DNA from: Mycolicibacter heraklionensis
GTDB taxonomy: Bacteria > Actinomycetota > Actinomycetes > Mycobacteriales > Mycobacteriaceae
Assembly (NCBI RefSeq): GCF_001021505.1
Contig: NZ_LDPO01000003.1
Coordinates: forward strand, 1-64,000
Direction: 5' to 3'
DNA length: 64,000 nt
Below are positions 1-9,761 of this stretch, piece after piece (the first letter of the stretch is position 1; each line of letters begins with the position of its first letter). Position numbers and translations under genes: made by a program. The notes below the pieces were generated by a model. It saw nothing but the letters and a program-made list of their open reading frames with translations, was not told the origin of the DNA and did no database searches.

Positions 1-3000
1 GTGTCGGGGGTGTGGGTGGGCATTTCGGTGCTGCCGGTGATGGTGGTGTGGGGGGTAATGCGGGGCTGGCTGGTGATGGTGGCGCCGGGGGTCTGGGTGG
101 TGATGGCCTCCTGGGTGGTGGTGATGGTGGTGATGGCGGCGCGGGCGGGCAGATCGGCACTGTTGTCGGCCTCGGTGGTGCTGCGGGTGAGAAGTTCATG
201 TCGTGGTTGTGGGGCAATGCGGGGCGCCCGGGTGCTGATGGGCAGGTCCCGTCGGGGATCAGTGGCAATGGTGGGGTCGGTGGGGCTGGTGGTAACGGCA
301 CCGGCGTGTTGGCTAATGGTGATGGCGCTTCTGGTGGTGCGGGTGGTGTCGGGGGTGATGGTGGTGCGCACGGCAACGGCGCTACCGGTGGGCTCGGCGG
401 TAATGGTTTCGCCGGCCTGACGGGCGCGGATGCCACCACCGTGGGTGGTTCCGGGGTTTCGGGCGGCAACGGTGGGGCCGGCGGTGCGGGTGGTGCGGGT
501 GGCTCGGGTGGTGCGGTGGTCGGTAACGCCGGCTCCGGTGGTGCTGGTGGGAAGGGTGCTGCGGGTGGTGCTGGCGGTGCGGGTGCTGAGGGCGCGGCGG
601 GCTCGTTCGCTGATGGTGGTGATGGCAACGGTGGGGCCGGTGGGGACGCCGGCAATGGTGGCGCCGGGGGCGCCGGTGGTGCCGGCGGTGCGGCCGGTAG
701 CGCCAGCAATGGCGCGGCCGGTGCTGCCGGTGGTGGTGGCGCGGCCGGGGATGGTGGTAACGCCGGTGCTGCGGGTGCTGGTGGTGCGGGTGCCGCCGGT
801 ACGGCGGAGCATCCGGATGCCGGTGCTGGTGGTGTTGGTGGCAACGGTGGGGACTTCGGTGCCGGCGGTGCTGGCGGCGCTAATGGTGATGGCAGCACCA
901 CGGTCGCTGATGGTGTGGACGGCACCGGCACGGTGGGCGGTAATGGTGGTGTTGGTGGGGATGGGTTCTTGGGCGCCAATGGTGTCGCGAGCAGTGTTAA
1001 TGGCACCGGTGGTGGCCAGGGCGGGGCTGGTGGTGACGGCGGCGCCGGCGGTTTGACCGCTGATGGTTCGTCCGCCGCGCAGGGTGTTGGTGGTGCTGGT
1101 GGTGATGGTGGCGCCGGCGGTAACGGTTTCAACGGGTTCAACGGGGCGGTGCCGGGTGGGGATGGCACTAACGCCGGTGATGGTGGTGCTGGTGGTCACG
1201 GCGGTGTGGGTGGGCACGGTTCGGTTGACGGCGCCCACGGCATCGGTGGTTTGGGCGGTAACGGCGGCAATGGTGGTAACGGCGCTGATGGGGGTGACGG
1301 CGCGAACGGCGACGCCGCGCATGGGGCCGGGTATGCCGGCCAGGACGGCGGCCATGGGGGCAATGCGGGTAAGGGGGGTGCCGGCGGCGACAGTGGCGGC
1401 GGCACCACCTCGGCCAGCGGCGCGGACGGAATCGCCGGGATTGGTGGTAACGGTGGCCGCGGCGGCACCGGCCTGGATGGGATCAACGGCACCGATGAGG
1501 ACCCCGACGGCACGGCGGGTGCCGCGGGTGGGGCCGGGGGTAACGGCGGCCAGGGTGGTCTGGAGGCCGACGGCACCACGGCGGCCACGACCGGCAATGG
1601 TGGTGCCGGTGGCTTGGGTGGCCGTGGTGGTAACGGCCTCAACGGCGCTAATGGGGATGAGCCGGGCTCGGCGGGCACCCGCGGTGGCAATGGTGGCGCC
1701 GGCGGCGCCGGCGGTGTCGGGGGGACCGGCACGATCGAGGGTGCGCACGGTGCCGGTGGGGTCGGTGGTAACGCCGGCAATGGTGGCAACGGTGCCGCCG
1801 GCGCTAATGGCGCCAACGGCACCACCGAGCACACCGCCGGCTATGCCGGTCAAGACGGCGGCGCCGGCGGTAACGCCGGTGTCGGGGGTGCTGGTGGGGA
1901 CAGTGGTGGCGGTGCCACCGCCGCGGACGGTAGTGACGGGATCGCCGGGAAGGGCGGTGCCGGTGGCCTGGGTGGTACCGGTCTGGATGGGGTCAACGGG
2001 ACCGCGCAGAACCCGGATGGGACTGCCGGTGGGGCGGGCGGCGCCGGCGGTAACGGCGGCGCTGGTGGCCTGGAGGCCGATGGCAGCACGCAGGCCACTG
2101 ACGGTGCTGGTGGTGCCGGTGGTGCGGGTGGCCGTGGGGGCAGTGGCTTCAACGGTGCTAATGGGGCGACCCCGGGCGCTGATGGCACCCGGGGTGGCAA
2201 TGGTGGCGCCGGGGGCGCCGGTGGGGTTGGGGGCACCGGTAGCTCCACGGGTGCGCATGGGACTGGTGGTGTGGGGGGTAACGCCGGCAATGGTGGTGCC
2301 GGCGCTGATGGCGCGGACGGCGCCAACGGCACGGCCCAGCACACCGGCGGGTACGCCGGTCAAGACGGCGGCAAGGGCGGCAACGCCGGCATCGGGGGTG
2401 CTGGGGGTGACAGTGGTGGCGGCAGCACCGCCGCGAACGGTAGTGACGGCACCGCCGGCAAGGGCGGCAACGGTGGTGTGGGTGGCACCGGCCTGGACGG
2501 CGCCAACGGCACCCTCCAGAATCCCGACGGCACCGCCGGCGGTGCCGGTGGTGTCGGGGGTAATGGTGGCGCTGGGGGTGTGAACACCGACGGCTCGCAC
2601 GCCAGCACCGGCAATGGTGGTGCCGGTGGCCAGGGCGGCCGGGGTGGTAACGGCATCAACGGCAGCAATGGTGATGCGCCCGGCGCCGACGGCACCCGTG
2701 GTGGCAATGGTGGCACTGGTGGGGCCGGCGGGGCCGGGGGTAGCGGCACCCAGGCCGGTGCGCACGGCGCCGGGGGTGTCGGGGGTAACGCCGGCAACGG
2801 TGGTGCCGGCGCGGACGGCGCCAACGGCGCCAACGGTGATGCCCAGCACGCCGCCGGTTACGCCGGTCAAGACGGTGGTGCTGGGGGCAACGCCGGTAAG
2901 GGCGGCGCCGGTGGTGACAGTGGGGGCGGCACCACCGCCGCCGGCGGCACCTCCGGTATCGCCGGACAGGGCGGCAACGGTGGTATCGGTGGCACCGGCC

Positions 3001-6000
3001 TCGACGGCACCAACGGCACCGCCGCCAACATCAACGGCACCGCAGGCGCAGCAGGCGGCGCCGGCGGCAACGGCGGCAAAGGCGGCCTACAAGCCGACGG
3101 GGTGACCCGCGCCTCTGATGGTGATGGCGGCAACGGTGGTGCTGGCGGCCGGGGCGGCAGCGGCCTCAACGGCACCAACGGCACCAGTGGTGGGGCTGGT
3201 TCCAATGGTGGTGACGGGACTGCGGGTTCGCTCAACGGTGGTGCGGGTGGCCGGGGCGAGGACGGCACGGATGGCTCGCGTGGTGGCAATGGTGGTGCCG
3301 GTGGTGCTGGGGGTGTGGCGGGTACCGGTGCTCACAATGGTGTTGCTGGTGTTGGTGGCGTGGGTGGTAACGCGGGCAGTGGTGGCAACGGTGGTGATGG
3401 TGGTGCCGGTGGCAGCGGTGGTAGTGGTTTTGAGCAGTCCGGTGCGGGTTTGGCTGGTGGCGATGGTGGCGCTGGTGGTGCCGGTGGCGATGGTGGTGCC
3501 GGTGGTGTGGCGGGCGTTGCGGGTGCTGGTGGTGTCGGTGGTGATGGCACGCGGGCTGCTGATGGGGCTGCGGGCAGCGATGGTGTGCAGGGCCTCGGTG
3601 GTGTGGGTGGTAACGCCGGCAATGGTGCCGATGGCACTGATGGGGCGGCGGGTCGTGATGGCCTGAGCAACGGCAACCCGTCGGTTGATGGGGAGGCCGG
3701 TCAGGCCGGTGGTGCTGGGGGTAACGCCGGTGCCGGTGGTGCTGGTGGCTCCGGGCGTGGGGGCCAGGCCGCTTCGGGTGTCGATGGCACTGCGGGTGTG
3801 GGTGGCAATGGTGGTGCCGGTGGTCGGGGTGCTGATGGTGTCGATGGCGTTGCCGGTGCGGTGGATGGCACCGCGGGTGGCAATGGTGGTGCCGGTGGCA
3901 ATGGTGGCCAGGGTGGTCTGAGCGCCGACGGGGTGACCCGGGTTGCTGATGGTGATGGCGGCAATGGTGGTGTCGGTGGTGCGGGTGGTCACGGCGCCAA
4001 CGGTGGTGCCGGTTCCCAGGGTGGGGCTGGTTCCAATGGTGGTGACGGGACTGCGGGTTCGCTCAACGGTGGTGCGGGTGGCCGGGGCGAGGACGGCACG
4101 GATGGCTCGCGTGGTGGCAATGGTGGTGCCGGTGGTGCTGGGGGTGTGGCGGGTACCGGTGCTCACAATGGTGTTGCTGGTGTTGGTGGCGTGGGTGGTA
4201 ACGCGGGCAGTGGTGGCAACGGTGGTGATGGTGGTGCCGGTGGCAGCGGTGGTAGTGGTTTTGAGCAGTCCGGTGCGGGTTTGGCTGGTGGCGATGGTGG
4301 CGCTGGTGGTGCCGGTGGCGATGGTGGTGCCGGTGGTGTGGCGGGCGTTGCGGGTGCTGGTGGTGTCGGTGGTGATGGCACGCGGGCTGCTGATGGGGCT
4401 GCGGGCAGCGATGGTGTGCAGGGCCTCGGTGGTGTGGGTGGTAACGCCGGCAATGGTGCCGATGGCACTGATGGGGCGGCGGGTCGTGATGGCCTGAGCA
4501 ACGGCAACCCGTCGGTTGATGGGGAGGCCGGTCAGGCCGGTGGTGCTGGGGGTAACGCCGGTGCCGGTGGTGCTGGTGGCTCCGGGCGTGGGGGCCAGGC
4601 CGCTTCGGGTGTCGATGGCACTGCGGGTGTGGGTGGCAATGGTGGTGCCGGTGGTCGGGGTGCTGATGGTGTCGATGGCGTTGCCGGTGCGGTGGATGGC
4701 ACCGCGGGTGGCCATGGTGGTGCCGGTGGCAATGGTGGCCAGGGTGGTCTGAGCGCCGACGGTTCCACGCATGCTGCGTCGGGTGCGGGTGCTGATGGTG
4801 GTGCTGGTGGTAAGGGCGGCAACGGTGTTGATGGTGCGGCCGGATCGTTTGTGACCGGCGACGGCAACGGTGGCGCCGGTGGCAATGGTGGCGACGGCGG
4901 TAACGGTGGCGCTGCCGGTACGGGGTCGACCACGGGCGTTCAGGGTGCTGCGGGCTCGGGTGGCAATGCCGGTAACGGTGGTGTTGGTGCTGCCGGTGAT
5001 GCGGGCAGTGCCGGTGTCGCGGGTGTGAACAACGGTGCCGGTGGCGCCGGGCATGACGGTGGTAACGGCGGCAACGCCGGTATCGGCGGTAAGGCCGGCA
5101 CCGGCACCGGGGCAGCCAGCGACGGCACCAACGGCTCGGCCGGTGTCGGTGGTGCCGGCGGTAAGGGCGGCCAGGGTGCCGCGGGTGTCAACGGTGTCAA
5201 CGCCGGTGACAGCGGTACCTCCGGTGGCAACGGCGGCAAGGGCGGCAATGGTGGCCTGGGTGGTCTGCAGGCCGACGGTTCCACGCATGCTGCCTCGGGT
5301 GCGGGTGCTGATGGTGGTGCTGGTGGTAAGGGCGGCAACGGTGTTGACGGTGCGGCCGGCTCGTTTGTGACCGGTGACGGCAACGGTGGCGCCGGTGGCA
5401 ATGGTGGCTCCGGTGGTAACGGTGGCGCTGCCGGTACGGGGTCGACCACGGGTGCTACCGGTGCTGCGGGCTCGGGTGGCAATGCCGGTAACGGTGGTGT
5501 CGGTGCTGCCGGTGATGCGGGCAGTGCCGGTGTCGCGGGTGTGAACAACGGTGCCGGTGGCGCCGGGCATGACGGTGGTAACGGCGGCAACGCCGGTATC
5601 GGCGGTAAGGCCGGCACCGGCACCGGGGCAGCCACCGACGGCACGAATGGCACCGCGGGTGTCGGTGGTGCCGGCGGCAAGGGCGGCCAGGGCGCCGCGG
5701 GCACCGATGCCACCACTTCGGGCAGCCCCAACGGTGGCACCGGTGGTAACGGTGGCAAGGGCGGCAGCGGCGGTGTCGGTGGCTTGCAGGCCGACGGCAC
5801 CACCCACGCTGCTGATGGTCAGGGTGCTGATGGTGGCGCCGGTGGCCGCGGTGGCAATGGCTTCACCCAGGCGGCGGGCAGCTCGGCCACTGGTGGCAAC
5901 GGTGGCCAGGGTGGCGTCGGTGGTGCCGGTGGTGACCGGGGCGCGGTGGCGGCCAGTGGTGGCGCCGGCGGCCAGGGCGGCAACGCCGGCAACGGTGGTT

Positions 6001-7709
6001 CCGGCGCGGACGGCAAGGCCGGCACGGACGCCACCGTGGCGGGTGGCGCCGGCGGTACCGGTGGTGACGCCACGAGCGGCGGCAAGGGCGGCAACGGTGG
6101 CGCTGGTGGTGCCGGCGGGGCCAGTGGCACCGCCAGCAATGGCACCGCCAACCACCACGGTGTTGGTGGGGTCGGTGGTAACGCCGGCAGCGGCGGCAAC
6201 GCCGGCAACGGTGGCGCCGGCGGTAAGGGCCTTGGCGGCGGCACCGGGGCGACGGCGGGCGTCGGTGGTGCCGGCGGCACCGGTGGTAACCGGGGCGCTG
6301 CGGGCACCGCCGGTGCCGGTGGCGACAGCGGTGGCGGCCAGTCGGCCGCCAACGGCCAGGCCGGTTCGGCCGGTACCGCGGGCGGTAACGGTGGTAAGGG
6401 CGGCGACGGCGGCACCGGCACCACACTGGCCAGCGGCGTCGGCCAAAACGGTGGTGCCGGCGGTAAGGGCGGCAGCGCTGGCTCGATCGGTGATGGCGGC
6501 GACGGCGGTGACGGCGGCAAGGGCGGAACGGGTGCCAACGGCACCAGCCCCGGGGGCACTCCGGGGGGCACCAACGCCACGGCCGGTAAGGCCGGTGGTA
6601 ACGGCGGCGCCGGTGGTGTCGGCGGTAACGCGACCTTCGGCGACGCTGGCGATGGCGGTAGCGGTGGCGTCGGTGGCACCGGCGGCAACGGCGGTCAGGC
6701 CGGCTTTGAGGACCACCAGCTTCCCGGCGCGGACGCCACTCAGAACTCCGGCGCCCTGCACGCGGCCGCGGCCGGTAACGGTGCCAACGGCGGTAACGGT
6801 GGCGCTGGCGGCGCCGGTGGCACGACCGCTGGTGGCGGCAGCAACGGCACCCTCGGCAACGGTGGTGACGGTGGCAAGGGCGGCAACGGCGGCGACGCCT
6901 TCAACCCGCTGCTGGGCAGCACCGGCAATGGTGGCGCCAAGTTCATCGACCCGAACGGCAATGGCCAGGGAGCGGCCGGTACCGGTGGTAACGGCGGGAC
7001 CGGTGGCACCGGGTATCACGCCGGCGCTGGTGGTGCCGGTGGCAACGGTGGTAACGGCAACACCGGCGCTGGCGCTGACGGTGGCAAGGGCGGCAACGGT
7101 GGTGTCGGCGGCGCGGCGACTGCGATCGCCAGCGGCGGTGACGGCGTGGGCGGCAAGGGTGGCAACGGTGGCGATGGCGGTGCCGCGGGCACCATCGTCT
7201 GGGGTGACCCGAGCAAGAGCACGTCCACCAACAACGGCAACATCTCCGGGCCGACCGGTCGCGGAACGGGCGCAGTCGGTGCTGCCGGGGCCAGGGCCAC
7301 GGTCGGCGGTGCAGGTGGTGTCGGCGGTGCGGGTGGTTCCGGCGGCGCCACCGGAATCGGCGGCGATGGCGGCACGGGCGGCAACGGTGGCGGCGCGAAC
7401 CAGCCGACCATCTCCAGCAGCGCCTACCCGACACCTAACGGTGGTGCCGGCACCACGGAGGGTAAGGCCACGGCCGGTGCCGGTGGCGCCGGTGGTGCCG
7501 GCGGCAACGGCGGGGGTGGCGGCGGCCAGGGCGGTTCTGGCGGTTCCGGCGGCAACTCGACGGCCACTACCAACGCCGGTGGCAAGGGTGGTGCCGGCGG
7601 TGCCGGCGGCGGCAAGAGTTCCACCGGCAGCGGCGGGGGCGCCAGCGGCACCAGCGGTTCGTCCGCCAGCGGCAACACCGGCGGCAAGGGCGGTACCGGA
7701 GGCGGCTAA
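1..7709 (+). CDS. PE_PGRS-type glycine-rich repeat protein, C-terminal part (5' end outside window)
   Basis: The reading frame (first full codon at base 3) is open at the left edge, so the N-terminus is missing; about 2,568 residues are visible. Almost the whole product is GGAGG, GGNGG, GGDGG and GNGG repeats with interspersed D and N, the composition of the PGRS domain of mycobacterial PE_PGRS proteins, which are usually cell-surface or secreted; GGxGxD-type nonapeptides of this kind are proposed to bind calcium. The PE domain that would prove family membership is not in the window. There is no folded C-terminal domain: the protein ends in GGKGGTGGG. The gene carries three families of long internal tandem repeats (listed separately), so it probably varies in length between strains. 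An assembly collapse or expansion is also possible. Identity as a PGRS protein is strong; its function is unknown. Confidence 0.9.
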   Translation, partial: VGGVGGHFGAAGDGGVGGNAGLAGDGGAGGLGGDGLLGGGDGGDGGAGGQIGTVVGLGGAAGEKFMSWLWGNAGRPGADGQVPSGISGNGGVGGAGGNGTGVLANGDGASGGAGGVGGDGGAHGNGATGGLGGNGFAGLTGADATTVGGSGVSGGNGGAGGAGGAGGSGGAVVGNAGSGGAGGKGAAGGAGGAGAEGAAGSFADGGDGNGGAGGDAGNGGAGGAGGAGGAAGSASNGAAGAAGGGGAAGDGGNAGAAGAGGAGAAGTAEHPDAGAGGVGGNGGDFGAGGAGGANGDGSTTVADGVDGTGTVGGNGGVGGDGFLGANGVASSVNGTGGGQGGAGGDGGAGGLTADGSSAAQGVGGAGGDGGAGGNGFNGFNGAVPGGDGTNAGDGGAGGHGGVGGHGSVDGAHGIGGLGGNGGNGGNGADGGDGANGDAAHGAGYAGQDGGHGGNAGKGGAGGDSGGGTTSASGADGIAGIGGNGGRGGTGLDGINGTDEDPDGTAGAAGGAGGNGGQGGLEADGTTAATTGNGGAGGLGGRGGNGLNGANGDEPGSAGTRGGNGGAGGAGGVGGTGTIEGAHGAGGVGGNAGNGGNGAAGANGANGTTEHTAGYAGQDGGAGGNAGVGGAGGDSGGGATAADGSDGIAGKGGAGGLGGTGLDGVNGTAQNPDGTAGGAGGAGGNGGAGGLEADGSTQATDGAGGAGGAGGRGGSGFNGANGATPGADGTRGGNGGAGGAGGVGGTGSSTGAHGTGGVGGNAGNGGAGADGADGANGTAQHTGGYAGQDGGKGGNAGIGGAGGDSGGGSTAANGSDGTAGKGGNGGVGGTGLDGANGTLQNPDGTAGGAGGVGGNGGAGGVNTDGSHASTGNGGAGGQGGRGGNGINGSNGDAPGADGTRGGNGGTGGAGGAGGSGTQAGAHGAGGVGGNAGNGGAGADGANGANGDAQHAAGYAGQDGGAGGNAGKGGAGGDSGGGTTAAGGTSGIAGQGGNGGIGGTGLDGTNGTAANINGTAGAAGGAGGNGGKGGLQADGVTRASDGDGGNGGAGGRGGSGLNGTNGTSGGAGSNGGDGTAGSLNGGAGGRGEDGTDGSRGGNGGAGGAGGVAGTGAHNGVAGVGGVGGNAGSGGNGGDGGAGGSGGSGFEQSGAGLAGGDGGAGGAGGDGGAGGVAGVAGAGGVGGDGTRAADGAAGSDGVQGLGGVGGNAGNGADGTDGAAGRDGLSNGNPSVDGEAGQAGGAGGNAGAGGAGGSGRGGQAASGVDGTAGVGGNGGAGGRGADGVDGVAGAVDGTAGGNGGAGGNGGQGGLSADGVTRVADGDGGNGGVGGAGGHGANGGAGSQGGAGSNGGDGTAGSLNGGAGGRGEDGTDGSRGGNGGAGGAGGVAGTGAHNGVAGVGGVGGNAGSGGNGGDGGAGGSGGSGFEQSGAGLAGGDGGAGGAGGDGGAGGVAGVAGAGGVGGDGTRAADGAAGSDGVQGLGGVGGNAGNGADGTDGAAGRDGLSNGNPSVDGEAGQAGGAGGNAGAGGAGGSGRGGQAASGVDGTAGVGGNGGAGGRGADGVDGVAGAVDGTAGGHGGAGGNGGQGGLSADGSTHAASGAGADGGAGGKGGNGVDGAAGSFVTGDGNGGAGGNGGDGGNGGAAGTGSTTGVQGAAGSGGNAGNGGVGAAGDAGSAGVAGVNNGAGGAGHDGGNGGNAGIGGKAGTGTGAASDGTNGSAGVGGAGGKGGQGAAGVNGVNAGDSGTSGGNGGKGGNGGLGGLQADGSTHAASGAGADGGAGGKGGNGVDGAAGSFVTGDGNGGAGGNGGSGGNGGAAGTGSTTGATGAAGSGGNAGNGGVGAAGDAGSAGVAGVNNGAGGAGHDGGNGGNAGIGGKAGTGTGAATDGTNGTAGVGGAGGKGGQGAAGTDATTSGSPNGGTGGNGGKGGSGGVGGLQADGTTHAADGQGADGGAGGRGGNGFTQAAGSSATGGNGGQGGVGGAGGDRGAVAASGGAGGQGGNAGNGGSGADGKAGTDATVAGGAGGTGGDATSGGKGGNGGAGGAGGASGTASNGTANHHGVGGVGGNAGSGGNAGNGGAGGKGLGGGTGATAGVGGAGGTGGNRGAAGTAGAGGDSGGGQSAANGQAGSAGTAGGNGGKGGDGGTGTTLASGVGQNGGAGGKGGSAGSIGDGGDGGDGGKGGTGANGTSPGGTPGGTNATAGKAGGNGGAGGVGGNATFGDAGDGGSGGVGGTGGNGGQAGFEDHQLPGADATQNSGALHAAAAGNGANGGNGGAGGAGGTTAGGGSNGTLGNGGDGGKGGNGGDAFNPLLGSTGNGGAKFIDPNGNGQGAAGTGGNGGTGGTGYHAGAGGAGGNGGNGNTGAGADGGKGGNGGVGGAATAIASGGDGVGGKGGNGGDGGAAGTIVWGDPSKSTSTNNGNISGPTGRGTGAVGAAGARATVGGAGGVGGAGGSGGATGIGGDGGTGGNGGGANQPTISSSAYPTPNGGAGTTEGKATAGAGGAGGAGGNGGGGGGQGGSGGSGGNSTATTNAGGKGGAGGAGGGKSSTGSGGGASGTSGSSASGNTGGKGGTGGG
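1080..3110 (+). repeat. Four ~510-bp tandem repeat units inside the PGRS gene
   Basis: The peptide GYAGQDGG recurs at bases 1329, 1839, 2349 and 2856, giving periods of 510, 510 and 507 bp (about 170 residues). Flanking segments such as GNAGKGGAGGDSGGG and GTGLDGxNGT recur in register. The copies are diverged at many positions, so this is an older amplification than the 831-bp duplication downstream. The outer limits are approximate. Confidence 0.75.
3189..4762 (+). repeat. Near-perfect 831-bp-period tandem duplication inside the PGRS gene
   Basis: Bases 3189-3931 recur at 4020-4762 with an offset of 831 bp. The only difference I found in 743 aligned bases is A3882 versus C4713, which changes Asn to His. 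Homology stops at 3188/4019 on the left and 3932/4763 on the right. The offset is divisible by three, so the frame is kept. Such identity implies a very recent duplication or gene conversion. Confidence 0.9.
4761..5792 (+). repeat. Two 516-bp tandem repeat units inside the PGRS gene
   Basis: The segment starting at 4761 (encoding GSTHAASGAGADGG) repeats from 5277, an offset of 516 bp, with a few substitutions such as GGDGG to GGSGG and GVQG to GATG. A third, more diverged copy begins near 5790. Confidence 0.8.
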
Positions 7710-7737
7710 GGGACTGCGTAGGCCCGACCTACAACGC

Positions 7738-7774
7738 GAGAGCCCCGCACACACCAGGCGCGTGCGGGGCTCTC
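7738..7774 (+). terminator. Strong hairpin terminator after the PGRS gene
   Basis: A perfect 13-bp inverted repeat (7738-7750 and 7762-7774, stem gagagccccgcac) with an 11-nt loop lies 28 bases after the PGRS stop and ahead of purD. It is followed by an AT-rich stretch (ccttatatatcc) but has no long T run, which is common for mycobacterial terminators. Confidence 0.85.
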
Positions 7775-7844
7775 TCCTTATATATCCTTTGTCTCGCGTC
7801 CCGCCGATGACGAAGCGAGGCGAACTCAGAGAGGAGTAGCGCCC

Positions 7845-9113
7845 ATGCGCGTCCTGGTGATCGGTTCCGGCGCCCGGGAACATGCGTTACTCCTAGCCCT
7901 TCGCAACGACCCGAAGGTCGATCACTTGGTGATCGCGCCCGGCAACGCCGGTACTGCGGCCCTGGCAGAGCAGCGCGACATTGACATCACCTCGGCGGCG
8001 GCGGTCACCGCCTTGGCCCGCGACGTCGAGGCCGACCTGGTGGTGATCGGCCCGGAGGTGCCGCTGGTCTTGGGTGTGGCAGATGCGGTGCGTGCCGCCG
8101 GCATCGCCTGTTTCGGACCGTCGCAGGACGCCGCTCGCATCGAAGGTTCCAAGGCGTTCGCCAAGGACGTGATGGCCGCCGCCGGGGTGCGCACCGCCCG
8201 CTCGGAGATCGTCGACAGCCCCGCTGACCTGGACGCCGCCCTGACCCGGTTCGGTCCTGATGCCGGAGAGGCGGCCTGGGTGGTCAAGGACGACGGGCTG
8301 GCGGCCGGCAAGGGCGTAGTGGTGACCGCAGATCGGGCAGCGGCCCGGGCCCACGCCGCCGGGCTGCTCGACAGTGGCCATCCGGTGCTCTTGGAATCCT
8401 TCCTGGACGGTCCCGAGCTGTCCCTGTTCTGTGTGGTCGACGGCGCCACCGTGGTGCCGCTGCTGCCGGCGCAGGACTTCAAGCGGGTCGGCGACGGCGA
8501 CAGCGGACCCAACACCGGCGGCATGGGTGCATACGCCCCGCTGCCGTGGTTGTCCCGGGAGGCGGTGGCCGGCATTGTCAGTGACGTCGTCGAACCCGTC
8601 GCGGCCGAACTGCTCCGGCGGGGCAGCCGGTTCACCGGTTTGCTGTACGCAGGTCTGGCGATGACCTCGACCGGACCGGCGGTGGTCGAATTCAATTGCC
8701 GCTTCGGCGATCCGGAGACCCAGGCGGTGCTGGCACTGTTGGAATCGCCACTCGGGCAGTTGCTGTATGCTGCCGCCACCGGCGGACTGAGCGAGTTCGG
8801 CGCGTTGCGCTGGCGGGATGCCGCGGCGGTGACAGTGGTGCTGGCCGCGGAGAACTACCCAGGCCGGCCGCGCGTCGGCGACGTGATCGTGGGCGCCGAG
8901 GCCGACGGGGTCTTGCACGCCGGTACCGCGCGTCGCGACGACGGGGCGGTGGTGTCTTCCGGTGGGCGGGTGCTGTCGGTGGTGGGCGTCGGAGACGACC
9001 TGAGTGCTGCGCGTGCCGATGCCTACCGGATCCTCAATTCAATTCGTTTGCCGGGAAGTCACTTCCGCAGCGACATCGGCGCGGCGGCCGCCGAGGGGAA
9101 GATCCAGGTCTGA
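7845..9113 (+). CDS. purD: Phosphoribosylamine-glycine ligase (GAR synthetase)
   Basis: Step 2 of de novo purine synthesis: ATP-dependent joining of glycine to 5-phosphoribosylamine, in the cytosol. The 422 residues match the usual length. Visible features are the N-terminal GSGAREHAL motif (residues 7-15), the ATP-grasp lysine/glycine segment [10 protein letters not shown] (148-157), and the metal/ATP-binding [12 protein letters not shown] segment (282-293). The ATG start follows a good ribosome site (gagaggag, 6-7 nt upstream). It lies upstream of purB, purC, purL, purF and purM as in M. tuberculosis Rv0772. The hairpin just upstream suggests its own promoter in the 70-bp gap. Confidence 0.97.
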   Translation: MRVLVIGSGAREHALLLALRNDPKVDHLVIAPGNAGTAALAEQRDIDITSAAAVTALARDVEADLVVIGPEVPLVLGVADAVRAAGIACFGPSQDAARIEGSKAFAKDVMAAAGVRTARSEIVDSPADLDAALTRFGPDAGEAAWVVKDDGLAAGKGVVVTADRAAARAHAAGLLDSGHPVLLESFLDGPELSLFCVVDGATVVPLLPAQDFKRVGDGDSGPNTGGMGAYAPLPWLSREAVAGIVSDVVEPVAAELLRRGSRFTGLLYAGLAMTSTGPAVVEFNCRFGDPETQAVLALLESPLGQLLYAAATGGLSEFGALRWRDAAAVTVVLAAENYPGRPRVGDVIVGAEADGVLHAGTARRDDGAVVSSGGRVLSVVGVGDDLSAARADAYRILNSIRLPGSHFRSDIGAAAAEGKIQV

Positions 9114-9130
9114 CCGCAGGGGCCTACCGC

Positions 9131-9136
9131 TATCCT
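9131..9136 (+). promoter_or_regulatory. TANNNT -10 box 7 nt before a start codon (leaderless)
   Basis: TATCCT ends 7 nt before the ATG at 9144, so transcription would begin at or next to the start codon. Confidence 0.5.
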
Positions 9137-9143
9137 GGGTGAC

Positions 9144-9743
9144 ATGGCTGACGAAACTGAACCGGAGTCCACCGAATCCGTAAAGCAGGATCCCCCGGCG
9201 AAAAGTGCCGGTACGGACAAACGGCGGTCAGCTCCCACCCCGGCCCCAGTGCCGGCGCCGTCGAGCCTTCGCCCCCTGCTGATCGCTGGGGCGGTCGGAC
9301 TGGTTGCCGGTCTCATCGGTGGCGCGGCCGTCGCCGGTTTCTGGCACCCGTCGGGTGGTTCGTCCTCGGGTGGTTCCGGCAAGTTCAGCGGTGAGCAGGT
9401 CGACAGCGCGAAGAAGGACGTGTGCGGCGCGGTCGTGCTTGCCCGTCAAGCGGTGGCCAACAACATGCACATGAAGAACCCGGACCCGGAGAACCCCATC
9501 GCCCAGCTCGCGGTGGCGGCCAACGCCCGGTTGTCGCTGACCGCGGGTGCGGCGTATCTGCGTGGCCGGCTGGAGGCGGACCCTGCGACACCGCAAGACA
9601 TCGCGGACACCACCGAGAAGATGGCCGGTGCGCTAGAGCGTCTGAACCTGAGCTACCTTGTCGGGCAACCGAATTCGGAGCGCGAGCAGCTGGGGCATGA
9701 CCTCGATTCGCACATCACCGCGCTGGGCAAGCTCTGCCAGTAA
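9144..9743 (+). CDS. Single-pass membrane protein with extracytoplasmic domain, unknown function
   Basis: The product has 199 residues. Residues 1-43 are charged and proline-rich (cytoplasmic), residues 44-66 form one hydrophobic helix (LLIAGAVGLVAGLIGGAAVAG), residues 70-80 are a Ser/Gly linker, and the remainder is an alpha-helical extracytoplasmic region with two cysteines (about residue 93 and the penultimate residue) that could form a disulfide. This layout is common among mycobacterial anchored proteins of unknown role. The gene follows purD by 30 bp, but the -10 box in that gap suggests an independent leaderless transcript. I do not recognise a named family. Confidence 0.8.
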   Translation: MADETEPESTESVKQDPPAKSAGTDKRRSAPTPAPVPAPSSLRPLLIAGAVGLVAGLIGGAAVAGFWHPSGGSSSGGSGKFSGEQVDSAKKDVCGAVVLARQAVANNMHMKNPDPENPIAQLAVAANARLSLTAGAAYLRGRLEADPATPQDIADTTEKMAGALERLNLSYLVGQPNSEREQLGHDLDSHITALGKLCQ

Positions 9744-9757
9744 CCCCGTTGGGGTTA
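9741..9757. terminator. Hairpin between convergent genes
   Basis: A perfect 7-bp stem (taacccc / ggggtta, loop gtt) includes the stop codon of the upstream gene and lies 4 bp before the stop of the convergent gene, so it can serve both directions. Confidence 0.6.
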
Positions 9758-9761
9758 TCCC

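Noticed and set aside
12..3100. Regular short repeats resembling a CRISPR or satellite array
   Set aside because: They are in-frame GGX coding repeats with no unique spacers and no cas genes.
3087..7883. A 1,598-codon antisense ORF rich in Thr and Ala
   Set aside because: It is the reverse-strand shadow of the PGRS repeats: high GC and codon bias keep the frame open, and it has no start context or known domain.
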